A stretch of DNA of 64,000 nt from Aurelia coerulea (lineage: Eukaryota; Cnidaria; Scyphozoa; Semaeostomeae; Ulmaridae), in NCBI GenBank assembly GCA_039566865.1, contig CM076943.1, forward strand, positions 34,294,663 to 34,358,662. Direction: 5' to 3'. The position numbers and the translations under genes were made by a program. The notes under the pieces are model-generated. The model did no database searches. It saw only the letters and a program-made list of their open reading frames with translations, and had not been told where the DNA came from. Positions within the stretch are counted from its first letter, which is position 1. The number at the start of each line of letters is the position of its first letter. Below are positions 45,149-57,725 of this stretch, in pieces.

Positions 45149-46840
45149 AAGATGAGGCTCAAATCCTTACTGGTTGTCAGAGCATGCGGAAATCATCCAA
45201 TTTCATGCTTGTCAGCCAATGGGATCACCGCTTTCTAGCCCCTGGAGACAAAATCGGTAGTTTGAGGTAAATTTTCCAGTACCCTCACTAAAACTGAAAT
45301 GGATGCTAAAATACTTCAGTTATTCGCAATTTTTTTTGATAAATCAGTTGTGGGGATGTCCGTCCAGAGTTGTTTACATGTTTAGGCACATAGCTTGTTT
45401 GGGGCCGGAGCTGCGTTCATTTTCCGGTCGAAGAATATTGACCTTCGTTGAAATATCTATAGAAATCGCTACAAATGAGATATACAGATAAGAATTTCAG
45501 CAATTATGCATACTGACCTCAGCAATAACCCAAACTCCTTTACTGCTATCATATCTCAAAATTGCAGGCAATTTCTAATGATTTCTGGTAGAGATATCAT
45601 TTGGGCCTAAGCTTGTCCTCGCTTAAAACTCATTCCATTGCACTTAAAAAGTAATGGTAAAATTCTAGAGCTGAATAATGCACTTACCCATGACTCAGGC
45701 ACCAGTTTGACTTCGTTTGCCTTTTTTACATTAGCAAATTTTTATAAGAAATGACCAGTTGTGGGTGAACTGCAAAAACTTTCCTCGGTCCATATTTTTA
45801 TCTGCACAGTCTATCCGCTTCAAACAACAAACAGTGAACTTTGTATCATAAAAGTCTTGCATCACAAAACATTCCTATAGAACGATTCCATGCGCCTTAG
45901 CGAGGCACTCGTGAATTGTTTTCACGCATTTGGTTCAATCAGTCAATGCAAACAAACAAAAGTGCAAAACCAGGTATCTTTTTTTGCGAACCCAAAACAA
46001 TGTTTTGTTCTTTTTATGTTTTGTATTGATTGAAATAAGAACGAAAAGAACAAATGCGTGAATACAATTCACGAGTGCCTCGCTAAAGCGCATGGAATCG
46101 TTCAAAAGGAATGTTCTGTGATGCAAGACTTTTATGATACAATGTCAAAGTTCACTGTTTGTTGTTTGAAGCGGAGAATCTGTGTAGAGAAAAATATGGA
46201 CTGAGGAAAGTTTTTGCAGTTCACCCACAACTGGTCGTTTCTTATAAAAATTTGCTAATGTAAAAAAGGCAAACGAAGTCAAACTGGTGCCTGAGTCATG
46301 GGTAAGTGCATTATTCAGCTCTAGAATTTTACCATTACTTTTTAAGTGCAATGGAATGAGTTTTAAGCGAGGACAAGCTTAGGCCCAAATGATATCTCTA
46401 CCAGAAATCATTAGAAATTGCCTGCAATTTTGAGATATGATAGCAGTAAAGGAGTTTGGGTTATTGCTGAGGTCAGTATGCATAATTGCTGAAATTCTTA
46501 TCTGTATATCTCATTTGTAGCGATTTCTATAGATATTTCAACGAAGGTCAATATTCTTCGACCGGAAAATGAACGCAGCTCCGGCCCCAAACAAGCTATG
46601 TGCCTAAACATGTAAACAACTCTGGACGGACATCCCCACAACTGATTTATCAAAAAAAATTGCGAATAACTGAAGTATTCTAGCATCCATTTCAGTTTTA
46701 GTGAGGGTACTAGAAAATTGACCTCAAACTACCGATTTTGTCTCCAGGGGCTAGAAAGCGGTGATCCCATTGGCTGACAAGCATGAAATTGGATGATTTC
46801 CGCATGCTCTGACAACCAGTAAGGATTTGAGCCTTATCTT
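45149..46840. mobile_element. 1.69-kb foldback element with 9-bp duplication (MULE-like)
   Basis: Ends AAGATGAGGCTCAAATCC and the inverse GGATTTGAGCCTTATCTT are flanked by ATCTGTGCG on both sides (45140-45148, 46841-46849). Nearly the whole element is inverted repeat: arms of about 0.8 kb meet near 45990. Long arms with a 9-bp duplication suit Mutator-like non-autonomous elements. Mirror frames near 45303 and 46686 are arm sequence. Confidence 0.85.
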
Positions 46841-46849
46841 ATCTGTGCG

Positions 46850-47854
46850 TTTTGTGTGGGTCTACTCGAACCTCGTGAACGAATTGAGGCTAGCCGACCA
46901 AGGAAGAATCTGCAAGGAATCTAGGGCGCCAAATTGGTCCCGCCAACGATGTAGTACTTCGTGTAGGTCAGCTTGTTACGTCATTTGTCGGCTCCTTTGA
47001 AAAACTTGCATCGCAGAAAAAAAAATTTGATCCGAGATCAATTTTTTTTTCTGTGATGGTAATTAAAATGGGATTAAAATAAGCGGATTAAAGACACTAT
47101 GGAGCAACTACGAGCAACTTTTACGGCGCTTCACACTGTCACATTGTATGTTCACAGAAAAAATGTGGAGCAACTTTTACCTGAAGATAATAGTGCATTG
47201 CCGCCTTATCAAAGAACTACTTTTGAAAAAATCCAACATGTTTATTTTTCGTGATTTTCCTCCTTTGAAATTCCTATTTATTTTCCTGAGTTTTACCTTG
47301 GACAGGCGTTCTGCCATATGGCAACTAAATATTTGAAACGAATTTATTGCCTTGAATTTGCCAAACACCAAAATCTGATTTGTATCAAAATATTGGGCAC
47401 CTCTTGTCTTGTGGGTAAACCTAAATGCCATGTTTAAGGACCGTTTCAATAATCAAAGTTCCTCTCATTCCAAAGAGTAAAATTTCTTTGAAACCACTTT
47501 TCAACATCAAACCGCTACCGCATTCCAATGACATGCCGGTTCCTTTGTAATTTTATCAATAAAATATAGCATGGGGTAAGATTTGTACCAGTGGAGCTGA
47601 GGAGGATTAGAAAATTTAGTTCCAACATGGCTGAAGGACATTTTAAAGGGTTAAGAGACCGGTCAACACTCGTCAAAATCCGTGAAATTTTAAGAAACTT
47701 TCCGTCCTGTGCCTGTTTCGTAGCTTCTTAGAAAAGATGTGTGCATGTCAAGAATGTTATAATGTAATGGGGCATGAATGGGGGTAGTATTATGTTTCTG
47801 TCTTTATCATTGACACATTGGAACGGGCGAGCAACTCCCCCCCCCCCCCCCCCG
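46850..47854. other. No gene seen
   Basis: AT-rich, with two overlapping stop-bounded frames at 47148-47449 that show no recognisable motif, and a C-run near 47835-47852. Confidence 0.5.
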
Positions 47855-48450
47855 TAATAGCACGACGTGTCAAAATCATGAGATTCCTTCCTTGAGTCGA
47901 ATATATAACTAAAATCATGGAGAGAAACATAAGAAAAAAAGCTCCAATTTGTGAAAAGTCAAGAGACAGCCAAAAATTCGCCCCTGCAGATTCACACCAT
48001 TAGAACATTACAGTTTCTAAGCGTACTAATTTTCATTTGAATCAACCCATGTAAATCTCATATACTTTTTGAGAATTTGATAAACCACAGTTTCCAGCTA
48101 TGACTCCAACGTGCACAGTTGTCCGAAGTGTCCATCGTAAATTGATATATTCTGTTATACTGTTTACTATTGCATACCTGAAGATGACGTTTTCATTTTC
48201 CACGCTCATTATCTATGGCTCGCTCAACCCTTTTGACGTGTTATTAGCCGATGCTGACGTAGTTCTCTCTAGTCAATTTCAATGTTATTAGTTGACGCAA
48301 AAGAGTGGGAAACGAGTGGGAAAATGTTTTACCTGCTTTGGTTGGCAACTTGGCTAGGAAATTGTACCCGGGGCCCTGGATCCTCTTGTCCATTCCGTTG
48401 ATTTCTCTAAATTTATTGGTTTTATGGCCTAAGCTAAGATTTGCCACCTG
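47855..48450 (-). repeat. Dispersed repeat, longer inverted copy of 43026-43372
   Basis: Outer blocks match the copy at 43026-43372 in reverse, with about 250 bp extra in the middle. The pair brackets 4.5-5.4 kb, but no target duplication is evident. Confidence 0.7.
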
Positions 48451-49450
48451 CACTCAAACGTTGGATCGCGCTGAGCTTTGTTTTGACGCATTTGTTGCAG
48501 ACTGGCTCTAATTATCAAAAACATATTATTTGAAAATAGCTTACATATGAGAGATGGATTCTGCATAATTCATAACTGATAAAATCTTAAGCAGAAATTT
48601 AAATTGAAATAATAGAATGACGTTATTACTTTAATGTTATAATTACCAAGATAATAGCCCATAGAAATGTAATACGTAGTCGGTGTCAGCAAAGGCAGTT
48701 TGAGCTGGCATACTGGAAAAACCGGACCCTATTATCCGAGGACCCCTATGACCCCTAGGACCTTCAAGTACTGAATTTTGAAAGGACCCTGAACATAGAG
48801 GGGCTATCCCCTCTGCATAAAGACTATATGCTTACAATGCTAATCAGGATGCTGTATGCTAATCAGGCTACTTCTGCTATAATTGTTCAAATTTGGCCCC
48901 AATACCGTTGATTGCTGCCTGGGGGTTAATACCGTTCAAGCAGGGGCGGATCTAGACACTGGCATTGTTCTTCTGTAAGCATGGAAACTTGCTGCTGATT
49001 GTGTAACTCTCATCTTAACCATACTATCAGACTATGCCTTCACTTAGCTGAATGAAAGAATCCGCTAAATCATTAACATCTTCATCCATCGTAACATTCA
49101 GAGAAAGTCCCTGCCCTACCCTTGTTTGTTTTGTTAGTGCATCCTCCATACAAATTTAAACTGGGGTGGAACCAAAAAATGCTCAAAAGTTGAAAAACAC
49201 ACAATAGAAGTTCATGGAAATTTAAAACAAAGAGCAATAATATTAATGCATCGTAAATAATATTTGTATTCTTCAGTATGAGCACTGATAAAGGGTGGAA
49301 ATGCTTCCATTTCTGGGGGATCAAACACCCCTTGTCGACTATTTAAAGAATGAAATGCATTTGTTATTTGTACTGATACTATGTCTGTTCAATGGTATTC
49401 ACCCCCCCCCCCCTCCAGGCTGCAATAAACAGTATTGGCACTCGTAGTCG
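48451..49450. other. No gene seen
   Basis: Contains a hAT-like start CAGGGGCGGATCTAG near 48941 without a clear partner, and a C-run near 49401. Frames are short. Confidence 0.45.
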
Positions 49451-49672
49451 TCAGGTGCCTTCTGCTCTGAGCAGGTTGGCTGTCACGGATGCCCAGTTCT
49501 CTCTATGCTGTGCCTTTCTTGTGGCTTCGGCATAGTTCATTTGTGTCCATTCCTTGATGTTATCAAACCACGTTGATCTTGGCCTGCCTCTTCCTCTTTT
49601 CCCGTTGAACTTTCCTTCAAGGAGAAGCCTTTGAAGCCCGTCTCCTCCTATCAGGTGCCCAAAATAAGCACA
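49451..49672 (-). pseudogene. LINE ORF2 C-terminal tail
   Basis: The minus-strand frame from about 49672 to the TGA at 49453-49451 reads a GK-rich segment and then GRGRPRSTWFDNIKEWTQMN and RKAQHRENWASVTANLLRAE. This GRGRPR-x-x-W-x-DNIKEW tail is a well-known C-terminal block of animal non-LTR retrotransposon polyproteins. Upstream sequence is degenerate (a GATCTTTTCG repeat near 49690-49725), so only the last ~74 residues survive, as expected of 5' truncation. Confidence 0.8.
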
Positions 49673-50438
49673 TTTTCTCTGCTTTATTGTTCGGCGATCT
49701 TTTCGATCTCAGCGATCTTTTCGTATTCGTCTTTTGTATATGAGTTGGAGTTATTCCGAAGAGATGACGAAAAAAAACCATTCTGTTGATGTACCACATT
49801 AGATACGATCTTTAGTTCCAGCACACAAATCTTGCTATCTATTCAATTTCGCAGGCAAATATTTCCCTCTGGTAAAAAACACGAGTTTTTTTTCCAAAGG
49901 AGTAAAGAGTGAAGTTAGATATCCTGGCCATTGTCTGTGCAGCAAGCATATTTTGATAATCCATAAAGACGTTAGATAATCACTCAGTTTAATACGATAA
50001 GAGTCCGGGGCCCCGGCGGGTCCACTCCTATGAAAGAATTGTAACCATGACAGTCTGGCATTTTTTGAGATGAACCCTAATCTCTGATTCTTGTTCTTTG
50101 AGAACAGCCCTTTTCTGGCATTTTCTCTGATAGGAAACCGGGAATTACTACCCTAATTCTGTGATTTCTAGGAGGTTCCTAAAAACAATGTTTACAAAGA
50201 GAATGATTCAGTTGGAAAAGTATCGCACACCTTAATTCACTGATATTCATACCTAAGACATTTAATTCGAAGTTGTTGATTTATCATCATTTCTTGGGAC
50301 TGACAAAAATAAATTATTCTCTTCAAGACACAAGTAATCAAGAACTTCCCATTCCATTTTTACATTAATAGACATTATCCTTTTCAAAATGTAGCTCGTC
50401 TTATCCAACTCATGTTATACTTCCCTCTTACTGTGCAG

Positions 50439-50723
50439 CAGTGGCGGAGCCACGGGGGGGAATGGGGGGGACAAGTCCCCCCCCCCACTTTTCTCTGAGG
50501 TCACTCTTCCAATTCGTCTAAATCCGTTGAGAAAATGTCTTAGAAGGGGTTAGGTAGGTATCTTTAGAGCTTGATAAACAAAGAAGGGTGTTTCCTTAGG
50601 GTAAAAAAGGGCGTTTCCTGAGCATAAAAGGGGTGTGGTTCTGACAATTTTCCTGGGGGCTACGCCCCCAGACCCCCATCTTGCTTCTTCCCCTCCACTT
50701 TTTTTTGGCTGGCGCCGCCACTG
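50439..50723. mobile_element. 285-bp hAT MITE
   Basis: Ends CAGTGGCGGAG and GGCGCCGCCACTG, flanked by the 8-bp duplication CTGTGCAG (50431-50438, 50724-50731). A G/C tract lies next to the left end. Confidence 0.9.
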
Positions 50724-51344
50724 CTGTGCAGTAATTAGACTTCAAATCTAACAAAACATCCTAAACAACAAATAACTGTTACTTCAGCTGCAAATAAAGG
50801 ACAAATAACTACATAGCTCAGGTGATATGTTGTGATAATTTGGGGTTATTTTGTTTTTTAAAACCTAAACACCTAAAAAGATGTCAATTGAACTCTGTCA
50901 TCACCCATTTGCATGGCTTTTATGCCATTTGATTTGGGAAGGTTTTCATAATATGACAAAGTCAAATGCAGAGCACTTCTCCTCCTGCAACACACACTAC
51001 ACCTACAGTAGCTGTGTGTGAAGGGCAGGGAGAGCAGTCTAAAACATAAGTGTTTCTTACCATAGTAGTACCACAGCCACTTCTCACCAGATAATAGATC
51101 TTTTTAGACATTACATACAATGCCTTGATTTGATCCATGATCATTATTCATTATCATTATTGAAAATTTGCCTTCTGAAATCTAAAAAATCCCTCCTAAT
51201 CCGACCTAATCTACTACAGATGGTGTTGAAAAGTTTATATTTTCATATGGAAACAAAGCAGAAGGTCGAGACTTTGGTAGAAAACAAACAATAACATTTT
51301 TTTTGGAATAAATGAAATATTGCTGACATGATTTGTTGTCGAAG

Positions 51345-51402
51345 AGACAATTTTGTTGTTGCTGTTGTTGTTGTTGTTGGTCATGGTTGTTGTTGCTTGT
51401 GT
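51345..51402 (+). repeat. GTT-rich low-complexity tract
   Basis: Irregular TTG/GTT triplets with interruptions. No function inferred. Confidence 0.6.
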
Positions 51403-51489
51403 TTTGTGTTCACAATTCACAATCAACTCATCTACTTGGCAAATCGACATGCACCTTGGATGAAGCAGAAATGGTAAGCCCTTTCTTTC

Positions 51490-51777
51490 TCAGCCTTCTT
51501 GGAAATGATAAGAAAATTTAAGTTGAAGAATTGAAGAAAATATAAGTTTACAGGTAGCAGGCCATGGCCAGCCAACAGCATATTCACCAAGAATAATGAA
51601 AGTCTTCTTGTTCCATTTTACATTGGAATTACTGGTTTTGTATGCAAAGAAAAACATGGCAAAGCCCTGTGAGAAGCACTCCAGAGTGGCGCCCTTCCAT
51701 TTGACAAAATGGTGATCCAGAGCTAGACTTATGATATTTCGTCCTTGTTTTCGCTCCATTACCCCCTCCCCCCACAC
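51490..51777 (-). CDS. 95-aa open frame, unknown
   Basis: From a Met at 51777 the frame encodes an aromatic-rich peptide (FSQGFAMFFFAYK, EYAVGWPWPATC). A CTACCTGTAAAC donor-like site follows PWPATC near 51555, so it might be an exon. It borders an inverted-repeat element. I do not recognise it. Low confidence. Confidence 0.2.
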   Translation of the reverse strand: MWGEGVMERKQGRNIISLALDHHFVKWKGATLECFSQGFAMFFFAYKTSNSNVKWNKKTFIILGEYAVGWPWPATCKLIFSSILQLKFSYHFQEG

Positions 51778-51786
51778 TACCCATTC

Positions 51787-53590
51787 CGCTTCCTCATGTC
51801 AATTTCACATTTTGGGCGGATATCATAAACAATATTTTATCTTTCAGAAGTCCTTCATTAGAAAATAACCCCTTCACAGTCAAGCAACACAGTAGCATCA
51901 AAGCAAAGTTGGGCAGTGTTCAAACTCATTGCTCACCCATGGAAGAACAACCCTATTTTTGTAAGATTCTGCAACTTTGATCCAATAATGAAAGCTCCTC
52001 AAAATTCTCATTTTCTGAGCACAAAATGTTTCGTAAGAGTTTCTTAAAAGTTCCCTCAAATTTCTATCGGTGGTGTAGGATCTCTGGGATCTCCTGTGCC
52101 TTCGATCAAATTGTGCGGCAAATTATAAAATCATGCCACAGTGTAGATCATGTACGAAGTCTCATGTAAGAAATTACTGAAAGTGAAATTAATTTGTTCC
52201 AGTATCCAAGATTTTATATTCTAGGTGGAATGAGAGTTCAGTTTCTTGAAATTTTTCCTATGATGGTGGACTTCTATCAATGCAACTGCATACACTTTTT
52301 CTGCAGGAAACTGCTTGAAGGAAACCGTTGCTCCCGGGGGGACCACTTGGTACCTGATGCGTTATCATGCTCGTACAAAAAAGCGCGGGAAAGGGTGCCT
52401 TTCTTGAAAGTAGGCACGGACCCGCGCGGGCCCATGTTTAGAGGTGCCAATTCGACCAAAATTTAAAAAAAGGGTGCATTTTTCTGCATTTGATAAATTT
52501 AAATTGTTCTGCAATGATATTTTAGTCATGATTTATGAAAAAGAATTCTTAACGAGTCAAAGAACTTATCAAACCAGCATAAGATGGGGAAGGAAGTCGA
52601 GAGCATTTTCCTTCTCTTCAAATCACACCGGCAATATTAGCAAATTTAGTAACTGACGTGTCAGCTATTAGGGTACCTGAATTCGAGAAGTTCTATTTTG
52701 ACACGGGAAAGGGTATGTTCTCATGAATATTTTCCGCGATTAGGGTATGTATTTCGCTAAAACAGGTCAGCATTTAGGGTGCAAATGTTAAGCCTTTGTA
52801 CGAGCATGATACTATAGGAAAGTATAGGAGTGGTCCCCCCGGGCCGTTGCTGCCTCTTCCATAAATTAAGAAACTCTATTAGAAGCGATGAAAGATCATT
52901 TCAAATTTAAGGAACTTTTTCAAAGTAAGTTATGAGTTGCAAAAAATAAAAATTGTTTTCAACCAGAAATTGCATTACCAACTCAACTATTACTAAAAAG
53001 TAATAGTTTTTGTTATCATTTCGTTTTTTAACAATTAATTGGTTCAAAATGTGGTTCTGAACGAACGTCGACAAACTGTCAGTTGGAATTTTGAAAATTT
53101 GGGAACCTTACAAGAAACTTTTCTATTAGAATCAAGCCTACAGTAAATATAAAATTTTGGAAACTGAAACAAATTAATTTCACTTTTCGTTTGGTTACTT
53201 TTTACATGAGATTTCGTATGTGATATACACTGTGGCATGATTTCATAATTTGCCGCACAATTTTTATCGAAGGCACAGGAGATCCCAGAGATCCTACACC
53301 ACCGATAGAAATTTGAGGGAACTTTTAAGAAACTCTTACGAAACATTTTGTGCTCAGAAAATGAGAATTTTGAGGAGCTTTCATTATTGGATCAAAGTTG
53401 CAGAATCTTACAATAATATGGTTGTTCTTCCATGAATGGGCAATGAGTTTGCAAACTGCCCAACTTTGCTTTGATGCTACTGTGTTGCTTGACTGTGAAA
53501 GGGGGATTTTCTAATGAAGGACTTCTAATTCTAAAAGATAAAATATTTTTTATGATATCCGCCCAAAATGTGAAATTGACATGAGGAGTT
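51787..53590. mobile_element. Inverted-repeat element with ~440-bp arms, host to a later hAT
   Basis: The left arm (about 51787-52225) and right arm (about 53135-53590) match in reverse over long blocks such as CCTCAAATTTCTATCGGTGG and GTGAAATTAATTTGTT. Sequence within is AT-rich with no gene. The hAT at 52333-52843 landed in the spacer. Ends are diffuse and no duplication was identified. Confidence 0.7.
52333..52843. mobile_element. CCCGGGGGGACCACT element, 511 bp
   Basis: Ends CCCGGGGGGACCACTTGG and the inverse ending AGTGGTCCCCCCGGG, flanked by the 8-bp duplication CCGTTGCT (52325-52332, 52844-52851). Related in end sequence to the 32994 element. No gene inside. Confidence 0.92.
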
Positions 53591-53599
53591 TCTATAAAA

Positions 53600-55425
53600 A
53601 GTATTTCAAATGTCGAAAAGATCAATCTATTTTACTCGTTATGAAAATAAGATGTACATTTCTTCTTGTCATTCGTATTCGTAAGAACACTAAACCTAGC
53701 ATTTCAGTTCTGTTTCATGATGCTGCTAGACCATAAGACGATAAGCATTTTTCTTGCAATAAAAGATGGAATGTGACCGATCAATTCGTACATCGTTTTG
53801 GTAATGTTATTGCCGGTTTCCATCTGGCAACGATAGCTGCAGTTTGATAAAGGAATGGTGGTGCGGTTTATCAATAGATGGTTTATCGAAAGAGACATCA
53901 CGAAATTCTTCTTTCTAGGCCAGAGTGGACGTACAGCTACTCCCGTAATCTTCAGCATGGCAAGTTCATGTATTCGTTATTCACCGTTGATTTATTCATA
54001 TTTCTGTTCATTGGAATCGGATGTTGTTCTCACTCGACGATGGCAAGAAGCTGATAATTCAAGTTCTCGCGCCCATTTTTGTTGACTGTGTTATTTCCTG
54101 GTGAAACTCGCTGTAGATCGCGGCAGAAAAAGTGGATGTTTGTTATTAAATCCATCTGAGGTATGTGTATGCACTAGCTCTTCTTCAGGTTTTCAGTTTT
54201 CTACTCTTCTTTTTGCTAATCATAGTGTCTGTAACCGATGAATGACTTCATTGAGCTTAAAAATGGCACAATTCTGCTATCTTTAGTGATCGCAAAGCCA
54301 TACCGAAAAAACTTATGGTCCAAAGCATGGAGAATCTTCTCCAATTGAAATGTTGACGAAATTCGATTTATCCGATCGTGCAATGAGTTTTTCCGGAGAG
54401 TGGTCAAAACGGCCGAAAATGGCCTAAGTTTTGCTGCGAAACGCGGAAGTAAACACCACGACGGCATCTGATTGGTCAAGCATAGGAGAAAATGCGATCT
54501 GATCAGAGCGTGAGTCAGAACCCCACGGGAGCTTTGGACAAATGAAAAGATTTGACGGCTATGCTGCCCCATACATGATTCCAGCCTACATTCATTTAAT
54601 TTAAGCATTTAGGCCTTTATTTAGTCAGAAGCTATATTTTTACCATATTCATGTCTAAGTTTTGTATCTGAGGCAAATTGCAACACTGATAATAATTTCT
54701 AATTCCTTCAGGCCAAAAGTCCAAAGCAAGAGTTGCACACCACCACAGGGAAATATAGACAAACTGATCATTGAAGTTGTAAACAAATACAATAGACTTA
54801 TATGGCAATTGTGTTCTGTATTAAATACAGAAGATTACATGTTTGTTACCAATAATGAAATGAGCTTGTTGCTTTATCTCAACCTTTTAACTTTCTTGGA
54901 AAATAGATATATGCAATGGGAGATGAATTGGTTCTGGAGCATGAGTTATGGCTTTTGAATGTGAAAGAATAAAGTACCACAAAACTTCTTGCCAGATCTT
55001 TTGTAATATAGGACTTTCAAGCTGTCTTCACATAATCACATGTAGTTTTTGCAGACATTAAGAACCAATGAATTTATCTCCCATTGCATATATCTTCCGA
55101 GAAAGCCACAAGTTTGAAATATTACACCAAAAAAACTGGACCCTCTTGTTTAACTCCATCAGTTGATTTTTGATCAACTGATAAATGTTATTGTTGAGTG
55201 TGTGCAGTGCAAGGAATCTATTTTAGTCATATTGATGACTGCTCTTGGCTCATTTGTGTGCATCTTTTCACAAATTTACCACATTTGATATCAATAGATT
55301 TTAATATATTGATATTTGACCCTTTTTACAAAACTCTAGGAAATATCTTAAAAAAGGACACTTTTTTCTAGATTCTATGTCCTAGATTTTTCACAAATTC
55401 CAGACCCTTTCTCCTAGATTTCGTA
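53600..55425. other. No gene seen
   Basis: AT-rich. The longest frame (54608-54216, 130 codons, minus) has no recognisable motif and unremarkable composition. TGCAATGGGAGATRAATT words recur inverted near 54912 and 55076, suggesting another decayed foldback. Confidence 0.45.
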
Positions 55426-55548
55426 GACTCTCATGGTTACAATTCTTACATAGGAGTGGACCCGCCGGTTCCGGGGCTCGTTCAATTGTCCACGTTTTCA
55501 AGGGTATTCACTCAAACTTTGTGATATCAATGATGTTGTAACATAGAT

Positions 55549-55824
55549 ATGCCTTTGAAATTGATCCAAAATGACGTTGTTTTGTTTCAAACGAAAGAAT
55601 CACACGCAGAGACATTGAGATGCGAGCCTATTAGCATAATGCATCCCTTAATTCTGAAAGGAGGGGACGTTCACTCAAGATTTAGGTCAATTCTAATCCT
55701 GAATAACGGGCGAAGGATTGTTCACGAATATGAAACTTATATCTACTATGTCGTGGGGGTACGAATATATGAAGGGAAATTTATACCGCGTACGAAACTA
55801 TTTTGGTTGAAAAAAATTGTATGA
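55549..55824 (+). CDS. 91-aa open frame, unknown
   Basis: An ATG-started frame with mixed charged and hydrophobic composition (MHPLILKGGDVHSRFRSILI, YYVVGVRIYEGKFI). I recognise no family and see no splice sites or neighbours that give a context. It could be a fragment of a lost gene or chance. Low confidence. Confidence 0.25.
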   Translation: MPLKLIQNDVVLFQTKESHAETLRCEPISIMHPLILKGGDVHSRFRSILILNNGRRIVHEYETYIYYVVGVRIYEGKFIPRTKLFWLKKIV

Positions 55825-55976
55825 AGTCATCAGCTAACACTTAAAAGAAAAATTGACATTATTGAGGATTGTCTACACAGCATAAGTTCACAACTTTTGT
55901 CTCAATAATGATGAAACTTCTTTGTGAAAAATCATGAGATTAAGAGGACGCGTGGTTTTATTGGAACACATATACG

Positions 55977-56804
55977 TAGCCTGCGTGCAGACTTTACTTT
56001 CCACTGCGAGGGAGAGCCAAGGCGGATCTTGTAAAGTCTGCGAATTTGCGCCCATTATTGAGTTCTGAGATCTTGCGCAATGATACTCGCCTTTGTCCGG
56101 CTATTGTCTGTTAGCCAATCAGTATCTAGTTTGAGATTCTAAGGACCCAATCAAAAGCCGACAGGATCGTCACGTTTTTCGCAACCCTTTGTGGTCATTG
56201 TTTGCGACACAACACCAAACCGTTTTCGTAAATTTCAAATTGAGGAAGTTGCTGTGCGTGGTAAACGAGTTCGCCGATGATGAAGTGTGCCACCCAGTTT
56301 GCCTGTCTTCGGGACTTGATAACTTGGGATGAAACTTTGTTTTGAAAGGAATTATAAACAGTCAAGCATATTCTCAAGGTGAAGGAAGTCTACAACGATC
56401 ACAAGGCAATTCTTTGAAAGTTTCTCCGCTCCGAGGACAGAATGTTTACTTCAGGTTAGGCTAGGCCTAAACTTTCATTTGATGAGCTGATGGTGTGTTG
56501 GTAGTACCCTTCGCTTAGACATGTGTCAGCAAGTGGGGTTCTTGAATCACTGGTGAGTTTTTCATGTCTATTACCTCTGCAGTTTGCAGGCTCTGAAGTT
56601 TTGTGGGTGGCATGGGATTCTCCTCGCATGATAGGGATTATTGTTCCTTCCTGTTTGAGGGGTCAATCTATTGCGCAAGATTGAGCTCCTCTTCGAAGGA
56701 GAAACTTTTTATTCAGAACTCGATAATGGACGCTAATTCGCAGACTTTACAAGATCCTCATAGGCTCTCCTTCGCAGTGGAAAGTAAAGTCTGCACGCAG
56801 GCTA
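55977..56804. mobile_element. TAGCCTGCGTGCAGAC element, 828 bp, 9-bp duplication
   Basis: Ends TAGCCTGCGTGCAGACTTTA and the exact inverse are flanked by ACATATACG (55968-55976, 56805-56813). A second inverted block (AAGTCTGCGAATT near 56033, mirrored near 56733) lies inside, so the arms extend to about 70 bp with gaps. Non-autonomous. Confidence 0.9.
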
Positions 56805-57204
56805 ACATATACGTTGTTTTCTTGTATCTGTATATTTCGGAAAAAATTTTCCTCGATCTTGTTTTTGAACGAGTTGATATTGTTTGTAGTTTTTAAATCA
56901 GAAGAAAGGCTATTCAAATTTTTTAGCTCCAAGTAGGACAGGCATTTTTGGGCCAGGTCGAAAACTCGGACTTCTCGGACATCTCGGACATCTCGGACCA
57001 GATTGTCCGAGTTTTCTAAGTCCGAGTTTTCGAATTAGCCCTAGTTCAAACTCGAAAACACGGACTTCTCGGACGAAATGGTCCGACTTTTCCCTTCTCC
57101 AACTTATCGAATTTCTCCTATGCTCTAGAAGAAAACTCGGACATGTCGGAACTCGAAAACACGGACTTCTCGGACGAAATGTTCCGACTTTCTGGGTATT
57201 AAAA

Positions 57205-57395
57205 GCAGGAAATTTGCAAGAGCAGGCTGTCACAAACATGTGAAAAGGGAATATTTTGTTGGATCTGATTATGTTTATCAAAAGGGAATCATTTTAGAAA
57301 TTGTTATGTTCTAGAGCAGATAAGAAAACGTTATTCGTGGGCACAACTCGGTACGAATCCAAGTTCGAATACAACGTCAAATACCCCCCGGGGGG
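57205..57395 (+). mobile_element. Fragment of the CCCGGGGGGGGTACTT family
   Basis: GGCTGTCACAAACATGTGAA, TTTTGTTGGATCTG and the final CAAATACCCCCCGGGG parallel the 3' half of the 313-bp element at 32994. The 5' end is missing. Confidence 0.6.
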
Positions 57396-57725
57396 CTGAT
57401 TTAGGTTCTAACATTTTGGGACACTATTGCCTCAAACAGTTTCTGAATGAGTTTCTTTAATTCTCAAATTTTATGACACTATGTATTGCTTCCAACAGTT
57501 TCTGAATGAGTTTCTTTTATTTCTAATTCTGCAAGCGTAGAGTTAATGTTTTTTTTGTTAGAAGGGTTCTCAAATCTATGAGTGACCTGGGAAAATTAAA
57601 GCTGCTTTTTTAATTCACATTAGGGTACTGTAGTTTCATAACGGGGTGAAATATTGGTAATACATATATTCTATAAATTCACACGTCACCGAAACCATCT
57701 TCGGATCCGACGATAGACGCTGGTA

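Larger units (their letters stand above)
50009..55475. repeat. Matched ~55-bp inverted ends 5.4 kb apart
   Basis: CCGGCGGGTCCACTCCTATG followed by AAGAATTGTAACCATGA near 50013-50054 recurs inverted near 55432-55467. These could be the TIRs of one large element that has absorbed later insertions (50439, 51787, 52333), or two independent copies. No target duplication was seen and no transposase lies inside. Confidence 0.45.

Noticed and set aside
53044..53346. 100-codon minus-strand frame
   Set aside because: Lies in the right arm of an inverted-repeat element. The mirror arm does not keep it open.
54216..54608. 130-codon minus-strand frame
   Set aside because: No recognisable motif, no splice context, and length within what chance gives in a 64-kb window.
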